Source: Balneolaceae bacterium (GTDB taxonomy: Bacteria > Bacteroidota > Rhodothermia > Balneolales > Balneolaceae). From it: 64,000 bases of DNA. Position numbers and translations under genes: made by a program. The stretch spans positions 186,001 through 250,000 of the forward strand of contig SLKI01000008.1 of NCBI GenBank assembly GCA_007134695.1, written 5' to 3'. This document shows positions 55,539-63,812 of the stretch, in pieces. The notes beneath the pieces were generated by a model, which made no database searches, was not told where the DNA came from, and was given only the letters and a program-made list of their open reading frames with translations. Positions within the stretch are counted from its first letter, which is position 1. Each line of letters starts with the position of its first letter.

Positions 55539-56433
55539 AAAGGTCGCTTCAGTTGCCGACAATCTGTTTGAAAACGGGCGAGAACTGAGCCGGGGTGAGT
55601 TGCTCTTCTATAAGCTTTTTGAGCTTTTTATCATGGGATACGTAATTAAAATGTCCTGGGATTGGGGAGTTTACACGCTGCGAAATCAGGAAGTTGTGCT
55701 TCCCCTCGGCCTTGCCAACTATATCGATGTATCCTTTATGTTCGGCAATTCGCTTCCCCTGATTCTGGCCGGAATCATCACACTGCTGACAGTCATTGCC
55801 TTTTTTCGAATCGGTACCAACTGGATCTACCTGGTAGTATTGATCCTTTTTCACTTTCAGCATGTTACTCGATTTTCCCAGGGAGAAATTCCACACAGTG
55901 CGAACCTGATCGGCATGACACTTTTCTGTTTTGCGATCGGCATATTTTTTTTCAGGGGAGCCGACAAGAGATGGAGATTTATCTTCGGCAGCATGATCTT
56001 CTTTATCGGCCTGGGTTACACTTCTGCGGCGATCTCAAAGTTGATTGGTACCGGCATCACCTGGGCCGACGGCCGTCATTTATGGCTGTGGATGGCAGAA
56101 AAAGGTGTCGATATTCTCTCTCGCGAGGGTGAGTTTTCACCAAACTGGCTGCAATCCCTGGCTTATACGCATGTAACCGCGGCTACTCTCATTCTGCTGA
56201 TCGGCTGGGTGACCGAATGGATCGGCATTTTGATGTGGTGGAAAAAGTTCAGGCCCTATGTTATTACAGCAATCCTCGGAATGCATTTTGGAATCACATT
56301 GACGATGAATATTCGTTTTGACGCTTTCGTTATGCAGCTCATACTGGTCGGGTATCCATGGTACTTACTGCTCGACCGCTGGCGAATCGGTTATTCCGAT
56401 TCCATTTATCGGCGACTGAAAGCGATCGCCTGA
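55531..56433 (+). CDS. HTTM-domain membrane protein A (vitamin-K-carboxylase-like)
   Basis: 300-aa integral membrane protein with about six to seven helices. It shows HTTM-like features: LPLGLANYIDVSFMF in an early loop, the FSQGEIPHSANL turn, and AISKLIGTGITWADG with a conserved Lys before HLWLWM. HTTM proteins are relatives of the membrane part of vitamin-K-dependent gamma-carboxylase, but the bacterial reaction is generally unknown. It is a clear paralogue of the gene at 62910 (same motifs in order). The start overlaps the partner gene stop (8 bp). Confidence 0.75.
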   Translation: MNRKVASVADNLFENGRELSRGELLFYKLFELFIMGYVIKMSWDWGVYTLRNQEVVLPLGLANYIDVSFMFGNSLPLILAGIITLLTVIAFFRIGTNWIYLVVLILFHFQHVTRFSQGEIPHSANLIGMTLFCFAIGIFFFRGADKRWRFIFGSMIFFIGLGYTSAAISKLIGTGITWADGRHLWLWMAEKGVDILSREGEFSPNWLQSLAYTHVTAATLILLIGWVTEWIGILMWWKKFRPYVITAILGMHFGITLTMNIRFDAFVMQLILVGYPWYLLLDRWRIGYSDSIYRRLKAIA

Positions 56434-56506
56434 CACAGTTCCTGTATCGATCTCCTTTTGCTGATTCGACGTCGTTTCCCTGATGCCGATTACAACAGCA
56501 TTCCCT

Positions 56507-56554
56507 GGATCCAGGCCCAGCACGATCCCGGGATCTGGACCCTGCACGTCCATT
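56507..56554. repeat. Two-unit 24-bp repeat and palindrome after HTTM A
   Basis: GGATCCAGGCCCAGCACG at 56507-56524 recurs imperfectly as GGATCTGGACCCTGCACG at 56531-56548 (14 of 18, period 24). CTGGATCCAG and GATCCCGGGATC within it are perfect palindromes. It lies in the 169-bp gap before the methyltransferase gene and is unlike that gene's surroundings in GC content. Confidence 0.5.
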
Positions 56555-56602
56555 ACACGTTTCTATTTTTCTTTAAAACACCTTGAAAATCGATCAATTG
56601 AT

Positions 56603-57454
56603 ATGAATCGATACTTCACTGAGATCCAGCTCAAACATGCGGACTGGAAATATCTACTGCCGCCGGTTATTCTGCTCATATTAACCGGTATCCTCTCTTT
56701 TTCAGTTGCGACTACCCATATCGGAAATATCATCCTGATCGCGGGTACCCTGTTCATCATCCTGATCTATAAAACTCATCTTTATCACAAAATCCGGAGA
56801 GATCTGAGAGACCAGCAGCGTAAAAACCAGGCTTACCAGATGCTGATGCTGACACTGGAAACTGACCGGCCCCTGCCCTACATGAGCGACTGGTCCGCCA
56901 CTCCCGAGCTCTCTCTGGCTGTCTGTGATGAGATACTCCATAATGAGCCCGACTGCGTTGTAGAACTGGGAAGCGGCACAACCACTCTCATTACTGCGAT
57001 GAGCCTGAAGAAGATCGGCAAAGGCAAAGTCTGGGCGTTCGACCATCAGAAAGAGTATGTAGAACGGACAAAATTGCAGCTGCAACGCCAAAAGTTGACC
57101 GAATGGGCAGTCGTACATCATGCACCCCTCACAACTGTAGAGTCCGAAGTCGGCAAATCACCCTGGTATGATCTTGAAGGAAAGATACCGGACCGCAAGG
57201 TCGGGTTACTAATTATTGACGGCCCTCCTGTTAAAACTGCAAAATTAGCTCGATTTCCGGCGCTTCCTATGCTCTGGGAACGACTCGCCGAATCAGCCGT
57301 AATCATACTTCACGACACCCACAGACCGGAAGAATCGGAGGTGATAAAACGTTGGCAGGAGAAGTACGATAAATTGCAATGTATCAATATCGATAGTGAG
57401 AAAGGGATTTCCGTACTTTATAAAGGCTCTGCAGATCGTTCTGTTATCCGTTGA
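56603..57454 (+). CDS. Membrane-anchored class I SAM methyltransferase-like protein
   Basis: 283-aa protein with two close N-terminal membrane helices (about 19-55) and a cytoplasmic class I methyltransferase fold (about 90-283). The SAM loop is CVVELGSGTTTLITAM, with the acidic strand-2 end in VWAFDHQKEYV and LLIIDGPPVKTA later. The start at the ATG 56603 (MNRYFTEIQL) replaces an upstream in-frame ATG inside the repeat region that would add 40 non-conserved residues. The substrate is unknown; context suggests a glycan or lipid. The 3' end overlaps the convergent HTTM B gene by 11 bp. Confidence 0.78.
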   Translation: MNRYFTEIQLKHADWKYLLPPVILLILTGILSFSVATTHIGNIILIAGTLFIILIYKTHLYHKIRRDLRDQQRKNQAYQMLMLTLETDRPLPYMSDWSATPELSLAVCDEILHNEPDCVVELGSGTTTLITAMSLKKIGKGKVWAFDHQKEYVERTKLQLQRQKLTEWAVVHHAPLTTVESEVGKSPWYDLEGKIPDRKVGLLIIDGPPVKTAKLARFPALPMLWERLAESAVIILHDTHRPEESEVIKRWQEKYDKLQCINIDSEKGISVLYKGSADRSVIR

Positions 57455-58559
57455 GGTATCGGCAAATTCTATCAGATCGAAACGACCTCCAGATGCCTGC
57501 CAGTGCTACAGGCACAGCAGCCGAAACCAGAAGCAGTTCCCAGGATTGTAAATCCGACAGTTCTACAAGAGAATCAAAAGCAGTAATAAATTTAACCAGA
57601 CTGAAAACCGATACCAATCCCAGGCCCCAGAGAATCGGTGTTTTCAATATGAACGGCCGAACCGGTTCTCTCCCGGCCAGTCTCTCTTCCATTCTCCTGA
57701 TCTGCTGTAAAACATAATCCCAATTGAGAAATGCAGCATAGGCTACAAAATTAAAGAGAAAGGCGATATTCATAATCATCATCGTAGAAAAGTGAAAAAG
57801 AATTGCGAAGCAGACAAAAAGCCGTGCCGATGACAACCTCCAGATCGCCAGTATAAAACCGACCTCAAAGAAAATTGTGAGATAGTCCAGACTTTCCCAC
57901 AAAACCGAACTCTCCCATCCGGTTGCGCTTTCGGCCAGCAGATCCCTCCTCTCTTTCAAAAAATACTGGTTAAGGAAGTGCCCGCGTGCCGCCTGAGTAT
58001 CAAAAGCCAGCCATCCACCCAATATTTTTGGAAAACCGGCGGTAAACATCATGAAACCGATCAGAAGAGCCAAAAGTGGCAGCGGCCAGCCTGCTGTTTC
58101 CTCCTTTTTGTTTCTGATCACCGAATCGACCGACCAGGCTGCACCCCAGTTACTAAATGCAAACAGCAGCGGGATAACTGCGAGCAGCAGATCGTGATTG
58201 ATCTTCCCGATACTATAGATAAATCCTTTTAGAAATAAAATGAATAGTCCTGACAACAAAGAGCTCAGACGTGTGTAAACGCCAAGAGTCATGGCTACAA
58301 GAGAGAGGACAAGTAACCAGTGCACCCCATGCAGTAGCCAGGCTTCCGGAAAACGATCGAAAAGCATCATCGGGCCGGGTGGCGGGGTAAACAGATCATC
58401 CGGAAGTGCTGCAAGATGCGAGTAGAGATCAGCAGGAGGCATCAGAAAAAAGAGAATAAACAAACCGGTAAAGATTCTATAGAGCGCCAGCGCCTCCCGT
58501 GTCGGGTGCCAATAATCAAATATCCAGCTCTCCCATCGACCCTTTATGGATTGATCCAT
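57444..58559 (-). CDS. HTTM-domain membrane protein B
   Basis: 371-aa membrane protein with about eight helices and the HTTM hallmarks in a more classical form: an N-terminal TREALALYRIFTGLFILFFL helix, TRLSSLLSGLFILF, INHDLLLAVIPLLFAFS, and AGFPKILGGWLAFDT, the counterpart of the SKLIGTG-W Lys motif in copies A and C. It is more divergent than A and C are from each other. It overlaps the preceding partner gene by 16 bp. Role unknown. Confidence 0.75.
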   Translation of the reverse strand: MDQSIKGRWESWIFDYWHPTREALALYRIFTGLFILFFLMPPADLYSHLAALPDDLFTPPPGPMMLFDRFPEAWLLHGVHWLLVLSLVAMTLGVYTRLSSLLSGLFILFLKGFIYSIGKINHDLLLAVIPLLFAFSNWGAAWSVDSVIRNKKEETAGWPLPLLALLIGFMMFTAGFPKILGGWLAFDTQAARGHFLNQYFLKERRDLLAESATGWESSVLWESLDYLTIFFEVGFILAIWRLSSARLFVCFAILFHFSTMMIMNIAFLFNFVAYAAFLNWDYVLQQIRRMEERLAGREPVRPFILKTPILWGLGLVSVFSLVKFITAFDSLVELSDLQSWELLLVSAAVPVALAGIWRSFRSDRICRYLNG

Positions 58560-59143
58560 GAACTGCCTCCCTGAGATTCGATAACTGAACCGGATTGACC
58601 CTTCTCATCAGGCCAGTCCCGGCACCTCTCTTCAGTACAGGATTGACGGGGCAGCTGAAATCCGGTTCGCAAGTGAGTTTTTACCGAATCCTGCCTCAGG
58701 CCGTTATTATCTCTGCTGTAGAAAGTTTCTCTCAGAACAACTTCAAATCGTTCGAACTGCCTGCCCGGGTAGGTCTGGCAGATCTGCTCATTTAACCAGA
58801 GCTTCATCTCCGGAGAATATTGTTCAATCTCCTCCGGTTCAAAAAAATGAGTTCTCAAAAATCCTCGAGACTGTGATCGCGGAACCCATTGGAACAGTTC
58901 CATTCCGCTTACTACCACCGGCTCCGATCCATCACTCTTGTAGAGGTGAAATTCCGTATCAATGTGGGAATAGGGCTGCAAACCGGCGATCGGAACACTT
59001 CTAAACCCGGGAAAGACGAACGAGGGCCAGGGTTCACTGTGATGCAACCCGACAATACCGACAATTCCATATTGAACCGGCAGATAGATGATGATAAAAA
59101 GGAAAAGCCACTTAACTCGCTGCCGATCTTTCAGGTTCGTCAT
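58544..59143 (-). CDS. Partner protein B of HTTM pair (one-TM, WP motif)
   Basis: 199-aa protein with an N-terminal helix (about 12-33) followed by SEPWPSFVFPGFRSV, the equivalent of the EFWPFSIYPMF motif in partner A, then a soluble domain. Otherwise it is strongly diverged from A and C. I use the ATG at 59143 (MTNLKDRQR), not the TTG at 59170. It lies 28 bp after the double glycosyltransferase gene and overlaps HTTM B by 16 bp, so the three form one transcript. Confidence 0.65.
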   Translation of the reverse strand: MTNLKDRQRVKWLFLFIIIYLPVQYGIVGIVGLHHSEPWPSFVFPGFRSVPIAGLQPYSHIDTEFHLYKSDGSEPVVVSGMELFQWVPRSQSRGFLRTHFFEPEEIEQYSPEMKLWLNEQICQTYPGRQFERFEVVLRETFYSRDNNGLRQDSVKTHLRTGFQLPRQSCTEERCRDWPDEKGQSGSVIESQGGSSWINP

Positions 59144-59171
59144 ATTCACGGACCGTTCTGTTTCTATCAAG

Positions 59172-61682
59172 TTAACGCAGATCCTTCAGTAATCGATCCA
59201 GTAATTCAGACAGCCTCCCGGCCGTTTCTTCGGAGCGATATGGCCGTATGCGCCCTTCAAGATCTTCCGGGGACGGCAACTCGATGGGTACTGGAGTCTC
59301 GTTCTCTTTTGCTTTTACAAAGTCGATCAGCAGCTGTGCGGCCTTATCAATCCGATCTGCCGGATATTGAACTCCGAGCCCTGTTTTTCTGAGTACTTGG
59401 CCAATCTCCGGATTAGGCGCAATAGAAAGTATCGGCATTCCTGCAGCCAGGTAATCCCACAGTTTTGCCGGAATAATATTTTCACGAACCGGGTGGGTAC
59501 TGATCAGCATCAAATCGGCCCGTTTCAGGGTTGAAGGGCCCGACTCCGGTGGAATCGGGTCGGCAAACAAAAAATGATCCTCCAGCCCCTGCTTTCGGAT
59601 CTTTTCCATCTGCCTCTCCTCCGGTTCGCCGAAACTGTATATCCTGATTCGGTGTAATGACAACCTGTCGATCGTCTTAACCCTGTTTAGCAGATCAAGC
59701 ACTGGCTGAACCGGGGAGAGTGTCCTGAATTTACCAAAAAATACCAGGTTCAGGCTGGATTCGTCAAAAGAGACCCGTTCTTCGTTTTGTTCATCCCTGT
59801 ATAATCCCACCTCAAAACTATTAGGCAGCGTTTCGGTTTTTCCTTCAAGAAACGGGAAAGCCGATCGATAAAGAGATTCAGTTCGTTCTGAGGTGAAGGT
59901 TACAAAGTCCGCCTGCATCAGGGTACTTCTTTCATAACGTTTGTCGAGCCAGCTGCTAAACCTGGAACGTGAACGCAGCTCCATGCCGCCAACTGTCCAG
60001 GGGTCGCGAAAGTCTGCAACCCAGGGTATTGCATAATTCGCCGCCAACCGGGAAGCCAGCCAGTGGCCAGACCAGGGGTCTCCGGTACTCCAAATGATAT
60101 CCGGACCGATTCCGCTAACGGTTTGCCGGATGTTGCGCAGCTCTTTTCTGAAAAGTACCAGCCATGTATCCATCGGAAAGTGGCGATCGACTATGGAGGC
60201 AGCGGAATCAGTTATCCTGGCCAGTATCTTTTTCAGTCGAGAATTGCTGATGCCGGCCGTGTCGGTCCCATCGTTACTTTTTGATTCGGTACGATCGAAC
60301 CCGGGCTCGATTTCGTGGATCCGGACCCCTTCCAATAATCGCTTTTCAAGTGTAGTCAGACAGTCGGAAGAGCGAATCGTTATTATATGGGGTTCCCAGC
60401 CCATCTTTTTCAGATGGATAGCAAATCGGAACGGCCTTTGAGAAGCCACCCTGCGCCTTGGTGGAAAATAGGGAGCCACCATGACGACTTTTCTGGAGTT
60501 ATTTGATTTGACTCTCCCTTCTGGCATCAATTCTTCCATTTTTCCATAAAGTCTTTCACTTACACGATCCCAGTTGAGTTCTTCAAGAACACGTTTCCGC
60601 CCTCTCATACCCATCGTCTCCGCTATTTTCGGTTGCTCAATCAAGCGGCGAATCGCTTGCTCCATCTCATCAGGCCGATTCTCTTTGACGATCAGCCCGG
60701 TTTTACCATCGACTATCGCGCAAGGAACTCCCCCGGAATCCGTGCCGATAACCGGAACTTCACACGCATTCGCCTCCAGAAAGACTATACCAAATCCTTC
60801 AACATCCGGAAGTCGTGTGTTCGATGCCAGGAGAAACAGATCGGCCAGATTATAATAACGGGGAAGATCTTCATAGTTGACAGATCCTAAAAAATGGATC
60901 TGACTTCTTAGTCCCATCCGATCCGCCAGGTTCTTCAGCCGTTTCTCTTCCGGCCCGGTTCCGGCGACCAGCAGGTGAAGGCCCGGAAAGGATTCGGCAA
61001 CCCCGGCTACAGCCCGGATCACCGTATCGACCCCTTTCCGTTTGACAAGCCGGGTGACCGTCAGAAGCACATGGGTGGCATTTTCAAGACCAAGATCACA
61101 TTTAAGCTGATCGACTTGCATCGGTCTGAACCGCTCCGGCTCCGTCCCGTTTTTAATAACGGTCATCCGTTCAGATGCTACTCCCTGATCCTGCAGAAGC
61201 CTGGCGGTATATCGACTTACCGGGAAAAAATGGTCAACTTCCTGAAACACCTTGCGGCGTAACCCATTGTAAAGATTTCCCGGCCCCGGCAGATATTTGT
61301 ACGGATTGTAGAGCAATTCACGGGCATGGGCTGCAACAAAGACGCGATCGACCTCTCCCCTTTCTCTTGCTTTGATCGCCGGCCAGGCTGTTTGCCACTG
61401 TGCATGGAAAGTAGCATCAAAACGGCCGGCGGAGCATAACTTTGGCAATTCTTTTCTCAGTGAAAAAACAAGCAAACTATCCCGAATACCGATTCTCGTT
61501 ATATCAAAAGAGTAGCCTCGGTCATATTTTACTGCGGCCTCCTTGTCAGAAGGATTCGCTTCCGGGCAGACCAAATGGAAATCGCTGCAGAAACGATTGA
61601 TACGCTCGGCATGCATACTGGAATAGGTTTGAATGCCTCCGATACCGGGAGGGAAATCCTGGGTTATAAATAGAAGCCTCAT
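59172..61682 (-). CDS. Double glycosyltransferase (GT4-GT4 fusion)
   Basis: 836-aa fusion of two GT-B glycosyltransferases. The first half (about 1-385) is a complete GT4: ITQDFPPGIGGIQTY at the N-terminus, LLTVTRLVKRKGVD, GTGPEEKRLKNLADRMGL, and the E-x7-E motif in EGFGIVFLEANACEVPVIG. The second half (about 395-836) starts again with VAPYFPPRRRVASQRPFRF, and has WVADFRDPWTVGG and a final LWDYLAAGMPILSI. No membrane helix is seen. The start is ATG 61682. Neither donor nor acceptor can be read, but galE in the window and the flippase-like neighbour point to envelope glycans. Confidence 0.88.
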   Translation of the reverse strand: MRLLFITQDFPPGIGGIQTYSSMHAERINRFCSDFHLVCPEANPSDKEAAVKYDRGYSFDITRIGIRDSLLVFSLRKELPKLCSAGRFDATFHAQWQTAWPAIKARERGEVDRVFVAAHARELLYNPYKYLPGPGNLYNGLRRKVFQEVDHFFPVSRYTARLLQDQGVASERMTVIKNGTEPERFRPMQVDQLKCDLGLENATHVLLTVTRLVKRKGVDTVIRAVAGVAESFPGLHLLVAGTGPEEKRLKNLADRMGLRSQIHFLGSVNYEDLPRYYNLADLFLLASNTRLPDVEGFGIVFLEANACEVPVIGTDSGGVPCAIVDGKTGLIVKENRPDEMEQAIRRLIEQPKIAETMGMRGRKRVLEELNWDRVSERLYGKMEELMPEGRVKSNNSRKVVMVAPYFPPRRRVASQRPFRFAIHLKKMGWEPHIITIRSSDCLTTLEKRLLEGVRIHEIEPGFDRTESKSNDGTDTAGISNSRLKKILARITDSAASIVDRHFPMDTWLVLFRKELRNIRQTVSGIGPDIIWSTGDPWSGHWLASRLAANYAIPWVADFRDPWTVGGMELRSRSRFSSWLDKRYERSTLMQADFVTFTSERTESLYRSAFPFLEGKTETLPNSFEVGLYRDEQNEERVSFDESSLNLVFFGKFRTLSPVQPVLDLLNRVKTIDRLSLHRIRIYSFGEPEERQMEKIRKQGLEDHFLFADPIPPESGPSTLKRADLMLISTHPVRENIIPAKLWDYLAAGMPILSIAPNPEIGQVLRKTGLGVQYPADRIDKAAQLLIDFVKAKENETPVPIELPSPEDLEGRIRPYRSEETAGRLSELLDRLLKDLR

Positions 61683-61818
61683 AGACAATTAAACAACTCG
61701 CTCATCGCTGCCGGATTTTATAGCCTGTCGAATCAATGGAAATTTGGATGAAATAACTGTTACTTTTGCCGGGAATTCTGATTAATGGAATCACAGCCGA
61801 TTCCTAACCGGCAAATCA

Positions 61819-62820
61819 TTGAAGAATCTGCTCAGACAGTATAAGATAAAGATTCGGGAGTTTTTTAAATCGGATCGCGGGAAAAAGGTCGCGCTCTGGA
61901 GCAGGAGGCTCCTGAACCTGTTTATCTTTGTCTGGCTCTTTTATGAGCTCACCCGTATCGGCTGGGGAGAAATTGCCAGGTCGCTGCCTACACAATGGGT
62001 CTTCTATCTGCTTTTTCTGATCAGCTTTTTCCAGCTTCCGCTTTTTGAAATCTGGATCTATCGCATCACCTGGATCTTTCATGCACTTCGCTCCTTCCCC
62101 GTTTTCCTGATCAAGAAAGTTTACAACAAAGATGTTCTCGGGTACTCGGGTGAAGTTTATTTCTATATGTGGGCCCGGAAACACCTGAATCTGGCCGATC
62201 GGGAGATTTTTATGATCATTAAAGATAATAATATTATCTCCTCGGTTGCGTCCACACTGGTCGCAATTGTTGTGATCGGCCTTCTTCTCTTCACCAACCA
62301 GATCGTCATTCTTGAGTGGATTCTTGATCAGAGTCAGATCTACTTCTGGGCGGGCATCACTCTGACCCTGATTCTGTTCCTTCTGTTCATCCGCTTTCGC
62401 CATTTCGTTATCACGATGGAAATTGCCAAAGCCTACAAAATTTTTTCGATCCAGCTCTTCCGGCTTACCCTGTTAAAAGGACTCAATATTCTGATGTATG
62501 TCGTCGTCTTGCCGGAGGTCCCACTCCATGTTTGGTTCACCCTTCTGGCGATCGAAATTATTTTGACCCGAATTCCTTTTCTGCCAAATCGTGATCTGAT
62601 TTTTGTAGGGCTGAGTGTAGCATTAGCTGAAGGCCTGATGGTTTCGCAAACAGAAATTGCCGGAATCATGGTGGCAAAGGCTGCGCTCGGCAAACTGCTC
62701 AACCTGGGTGCATTCGGGCTCGCTTCCCTTGCTAAAAAGAGTGAAGTGGTCTCCGAAATCGACCAGGAAATGAAGGAAGAGAAGATTCAAACCAGCGAGA
62801 GTTCCGATAAGGTGGAGTGA
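61819..62820 (+). CDS. Flippase-like membrane protein (LPG-synthase/AglD TM type)
   Basis: 333-aa integral membrane protein with about seven to eight helices. Its arrangement resembles the transmembrane domain of the lysylphosphatidylglycerol synthase/AglD family, proposed lipid or glycolipid translocators. The recognisable elements are the first helix LLNLFIFVWLFYELTRIGW and the C-terminal EIILTRIPFLPNRDLIFVGL-like helices. The C-tail is charged and low complexity. The start must be TTG at 61819, because the next Met is deep inside and an in-frame stop lies at 61783. It is divergent from the double glycosyltransferase (130-bp gap). Confidence 0.6.
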   Translation: MKNLLRQYKIKIREFFKSDRGKKVALWSRRLLNLFIFVWLFYELTRIGWGEIARSLPTQWVFYLLFLISFFQLPLFEIWIYRITWIFHALRSFPVFLIKKVYNKDVLGYSGEVYFYMWARKHLNLADREIFMIIKDNNIISSVASTLVAIVVIGLLLFTNQIVILEWILDQSQIYFWAGITLTLILFLLFIRFRHFVITMEIAKAYKIFSIQLFRLTLLKGLNILMYVVVLPEVPLHVWFTLLAIEIILTRIPFLPNRDLIFVGLSVALAEGLMVSQTEIAGIMVAKAALGKLLNLGAFGLASLAKKSEVVSEIDQEMKEEKIQTSESSDKVE

Positions 62821-62909
62821 GTTTTCAGAGGATACTTTATCCGGAAGTCTTCAACCAAATATCTGCAGTGAGCCTCAGGACTGCCGGCAGCTGGATAATG
62901 GTACCCGGC

Positions 62910-63812
62910 CTACATTTTCCGGACTCGGTCAACAAGTGTGTTGAACTCCGAATGAGGCTTTCTTTGAAGCAGAGAGTCGATGAGCCGGTTAAAAGGAAAC
63001 CCGACCAGGATGAGTAGATAGATGAAAGGCCCGAATAATATATTCATCGTCAACCACACCCCAACATGCATCGAAACGAGCAAAATGGCAGCGACCCAGC
63101 GAATCTTGACAAACCATAGCAGAAATCCACAGAGTTCTACCAGCAGCCCGAACAACAGTACGAAGGTTGCCATACCGCGATGATCGAACAGGATCTGCTG
63201 AAACAGGCTGAAAGAGAACTCTCCATCTTGTGAGAGTCGGTCGATCGAACGTTCTCCCATCCACAGCCAGAGATGAGCCCCATCTGCCCACAGGGGGCCT
63301 GTGCCTATCAATTTGCTGAAAGCTGCAGATATATATCCCAAACCCGCGAAAAAGAGGGCCAGTCCGAATGCTACTTTTCGGCGATCCTCACCGCGGCCAA
63401 AAAATATGTTGGCCAGAGCAAATGAGAGAAGTATCATCGCAGTCAGGTTGGAACCGTGTGAGATCTCACCCTGAGAAAAACGGGCTACATATTGCAGATG
63501 GAACAACAGCAATGCAACCAGATAGCTGTAACGCCACTTGCCAAAAAGTCCGGCGAAAACCAGGAGGGTAGCCAGAAATGCATTCAAATAGGCGGCCGGG
63601 GCATGAAACATGAATGAGACGTCGAGATAATTGGCGATCCCGAGAGGCAGTATCACTTCACTCAGCCGAGGCATATAAGCAGCCCAGCTCCAGAGATAGA
63701 AAAGCGTCTGGTAGACAACCAACAGTTCGATAAGACGGATATAGAGGTAATCTCCCCTTGTCTCTTCTCTGTCGGCCTGGAATAATTGTCTGTAGAACGT
63801 CTCGAATCGCAT
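62910..63812 (-). CDS. HTTM-domain membrane protein C
   Basis: 300-aa paralogue of HTTM A with the same motif order: LPLGIANYLDVSFMF, FSQGEISHGSNL and AFSKLIGTGPLWADG, followed by HLWLWMGERSI. The N-terminal 30 residues are basic and polar, then about seven helices. The start ATG overlaps the stop of the preceding partner gene (TGATG). Equal length (300) and gene order with copy A indicate duplication of the whole partner-HTTM pair. Confidence 0.75.
   Translation of the reverse strand: MRFETFYRQLFQADREETRGDYLYIRLIELLVVYQTLFYLWSWAAYMPRLSEVILPLGIANYLDVSFMFHAPAAYLNAFLATLLVFAGLFGKWRYSYLVALLLFHLQYVARFSQGEISHGSNLTAMILLSFALANIFFGRGEDRRKVAFGLALFFAGLGYISAAFSKLIGTGPLWADGAHLWLWMGERSIDRLSQDGEFSFSLFQQILFDHRGMATFVLLFGLLVELCGFLLWFVKIRWVAAILLVSMHVGVWLTMNILFGPFIYLLILVGFPFNRLIDSLLQRKPHSEFNTLVDRVRKM

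Noticed and set aside
56483-56602. 40-codon extension of the membrane methyltransferase
   Set aside because: It runs through the intergenic repeat with Pro/Gly/Ser-rich non-conserved sequence; the ATG at 56603 directly precedes the first membrane helix.
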